The notes under the pieces: generated by a model
Databases searched by the model: none
What the model saw: only the letters and a program-made list of their open reading frames with translations
Told to the model about the DNA's origin: nothing
Made by a program: the position numbers and the translations under genes
In this document: positions 23,118-23,986 of the stretch, in pieces
Layout: each line of letters opens with the position of its first letter
How positions within the stretch are numbered: the first letter of the stretch is position 1
From: Acidobacteriota bacterium
Lineage (GTDB): Bacteria > Acidobacteriota > Terriglobia > Terriglobales > Acidobacteriaceae
DNA: 23,986 nt
Assembly (NCBI GenBank): GCA_025353435.1
Contig: JANXQR010000392.1
Coordinates: 1 to 23,986, forward strand
Direction: 5' to 3'

Positions 23118-23986
23118 TTAGAAAACGAACTTGCCGCCGAGTTCGAGTGTTCTTGGGTCCTGCGCGCTGTTCACGAATCCGAAGTCAGCATTCTGAGGAT
23201 TCGTGTCGGACAAGCCATTGAACTGTGTGTGGTTAAAGGTGTTGAAGCTGTCGGCACGGAACTCGAAATGAGCAGCCTCGCCGATCCCAAACGACTTGTA
23301 GACAGCGGTGCTAAAGTTGGTGCGGCCTGCTCCAACGACGGCATCTTTGCCCATGTTTCCGAAGCCCAGGTTCGGGCCCCCGAGCCAGCTGGCTGTAGGC
23401 TTCGAGAAGCCTGCGCCACTCACAAATTGATAGCCCGAGACGGCGCCAACGGTTGCCTTGCCCTTGGTGTAATGCGGCTTGCCAGTCAGGTTGGGACGCA
23501 CAGCATAGTCGCCGCCCAAACCAACCGTATCACCGTAAGTGTTTGAGGGAGCGACATTGCCGAACCAGGGCAAGCCAGTCTCGGCAATCACCGTGCCGGC
23601 CACTTCCCAGCCACCTAGGAACGTCCTCGTCATGCCGGCAGAATGATTGAAGAACGGAAGCCTGTACTCGTAGTTGCCGCTGAAAACGTGGCGGCGATCC
23701 AAGATGCCAGACCCTTTGTCGTACTTCATATTCCAAGGATTGTTTGTGGGGTGGTTGTTATCCACGTCTACGCTGCCCGGTGTCGAATCGATCTGGTGCG
23801 CGTACGTGTAATCCAGTTCAAAGCTAAGGCCGTGTCTATTCTGCTGGCGGAGGCCTGCCTGGAAGCTGTGATAGTTGCCGGTTTGCGGAGTCGATTGCAG
23901 TCTGATATTGCCAAAACCCTGATAGGTCCTTGCCATTAATGTGTCAACCGTCCCGAGTGAACTGCTTGCAGCCGCCTGGCGCGTCG
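23118..23986 (-). CDS. TonB-dependent receptor (acidobacterial type), C-terminal part, 5' truncated by window
   Basis: About 289 C-terminal residues are visible and the frame is open to the last base, so the gene begins beyond the window. The sequence shows outer-membrane beta-strand character with alternating aromatic residues (G-L-S-F-E-L-D-Y-T-Y-A-H), the D-R-R-H-V-F-S-G-N-Y-E-Y-R-L-P-F motif, G-G-W-E-V-A-G, and the family end F-R-A-D-S-F-N-T-F-N-H-T-Q-F...D-P-R-T-L-E-L-G-G-K-F-V-F, with a terminal Phe for Bam insertion. These mark the large receptors with an N-terminal carboxypeptidase-regulatory-like domain common in Acidobacteria. The ligand (often glycans or siderophores in the wider family) is unknown. 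Confidence 0.9.
   Translation of the reverse strand, partial: TRQAAASSSLGTVDTLMARTYQGFGNIRLQSTPQTGNYHSFQAGLRQQNRHGLSFELDYTYAHQIDSTPGSVDVDNNHPTNNPWNMKYDKGSGILDRRHVFSGNYEYRLPFFNHSAGMTRTFLGGWEVAGTVIAETGLPWFGNVAPSNTYGDTVGLGGDYAVRPNLTGKPHYTKGKATVGAVSGYQFVSGAGFSKPTASWLGGPNLGFGNMGKDAVVGAGRTNFSTAVYKSFGIGEAAHFEFRADSFNTFNHTQFNGLSDTNPQNADFGFVNSAQDPRTLELGGKFVF

Overview
The window reads as chromosomal DNA of an acidobacterium, probably class Terriglobia. I infer this from family resemblance: a long duplicated FtsX/MacB-type orphan permease, the C-terminus of an acidobacterial-type TonB-dependent receptor followed by a TPR protein, and a fairly GC-rich sequence with GTG and TTG starts. No rRNA, tRNA, CRISPR array or intact insertion sequence is visible.

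Layout. (1) 1-4843, ordinary chromosomal genes: the 3' part of an ABC permease, a small lipoprotein cytochrome c, a threonine/serine dehydratase with a hot-dog thioesterase just downstream, and a secreted alpha/beta hydrolase. (2) 4935-16850, minus strand: a flagellar basal-body/hook operon in transcription order sigma54 activator, flgB, flgC, fliE, fliF, fliG, fliH, fliI, fliJ, fliK, flgD, flgE, closed by an intrinsic terminator. (3) 16917-19127, minus strand: an OmpR-type response regulator and a GGDEF diguanylate cyclase, both plausible inputs to motility. (4) 19305-19910, plus strand: lexA, divergent from the cyclase and apparently expressed from a leaderless promoter. (5) about 19930-21780: a decayed accessory segment with an integrase N-terminal fragment, an oppositely oriented excisionase-like HTH fragment, a gene-poor stretch and two small genes of unknown function. 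(6) 21781-23986, minus strand: a TonB-dependent receptor 3' end, a strong hairpin and a TPR protein.

The flagellar cluster is the functional core. It encodes the proximal rod (FlgB, FlgC, FliE), the MS ring (FliF), a switch protein (FliG), the export ATPase with its regulator and stalk (FliH, FliI, FliJ), the hook-length ruler (FliK), the hook cap (FlgD) and the hook (FlgE). The activator at its head keeps the sigma54 contact motif but has a degenerate receiver and no DNA-binding domain. FlgD is reduced to its N-terminal part.

I did not find a clearly new multi-gene system. The observations most worth checking are the DNA-binding-less sigma54 activator, the integrase/HTH scar, the leaderless lexA and the regulatory sites in the lexA-cyclase divergent region.
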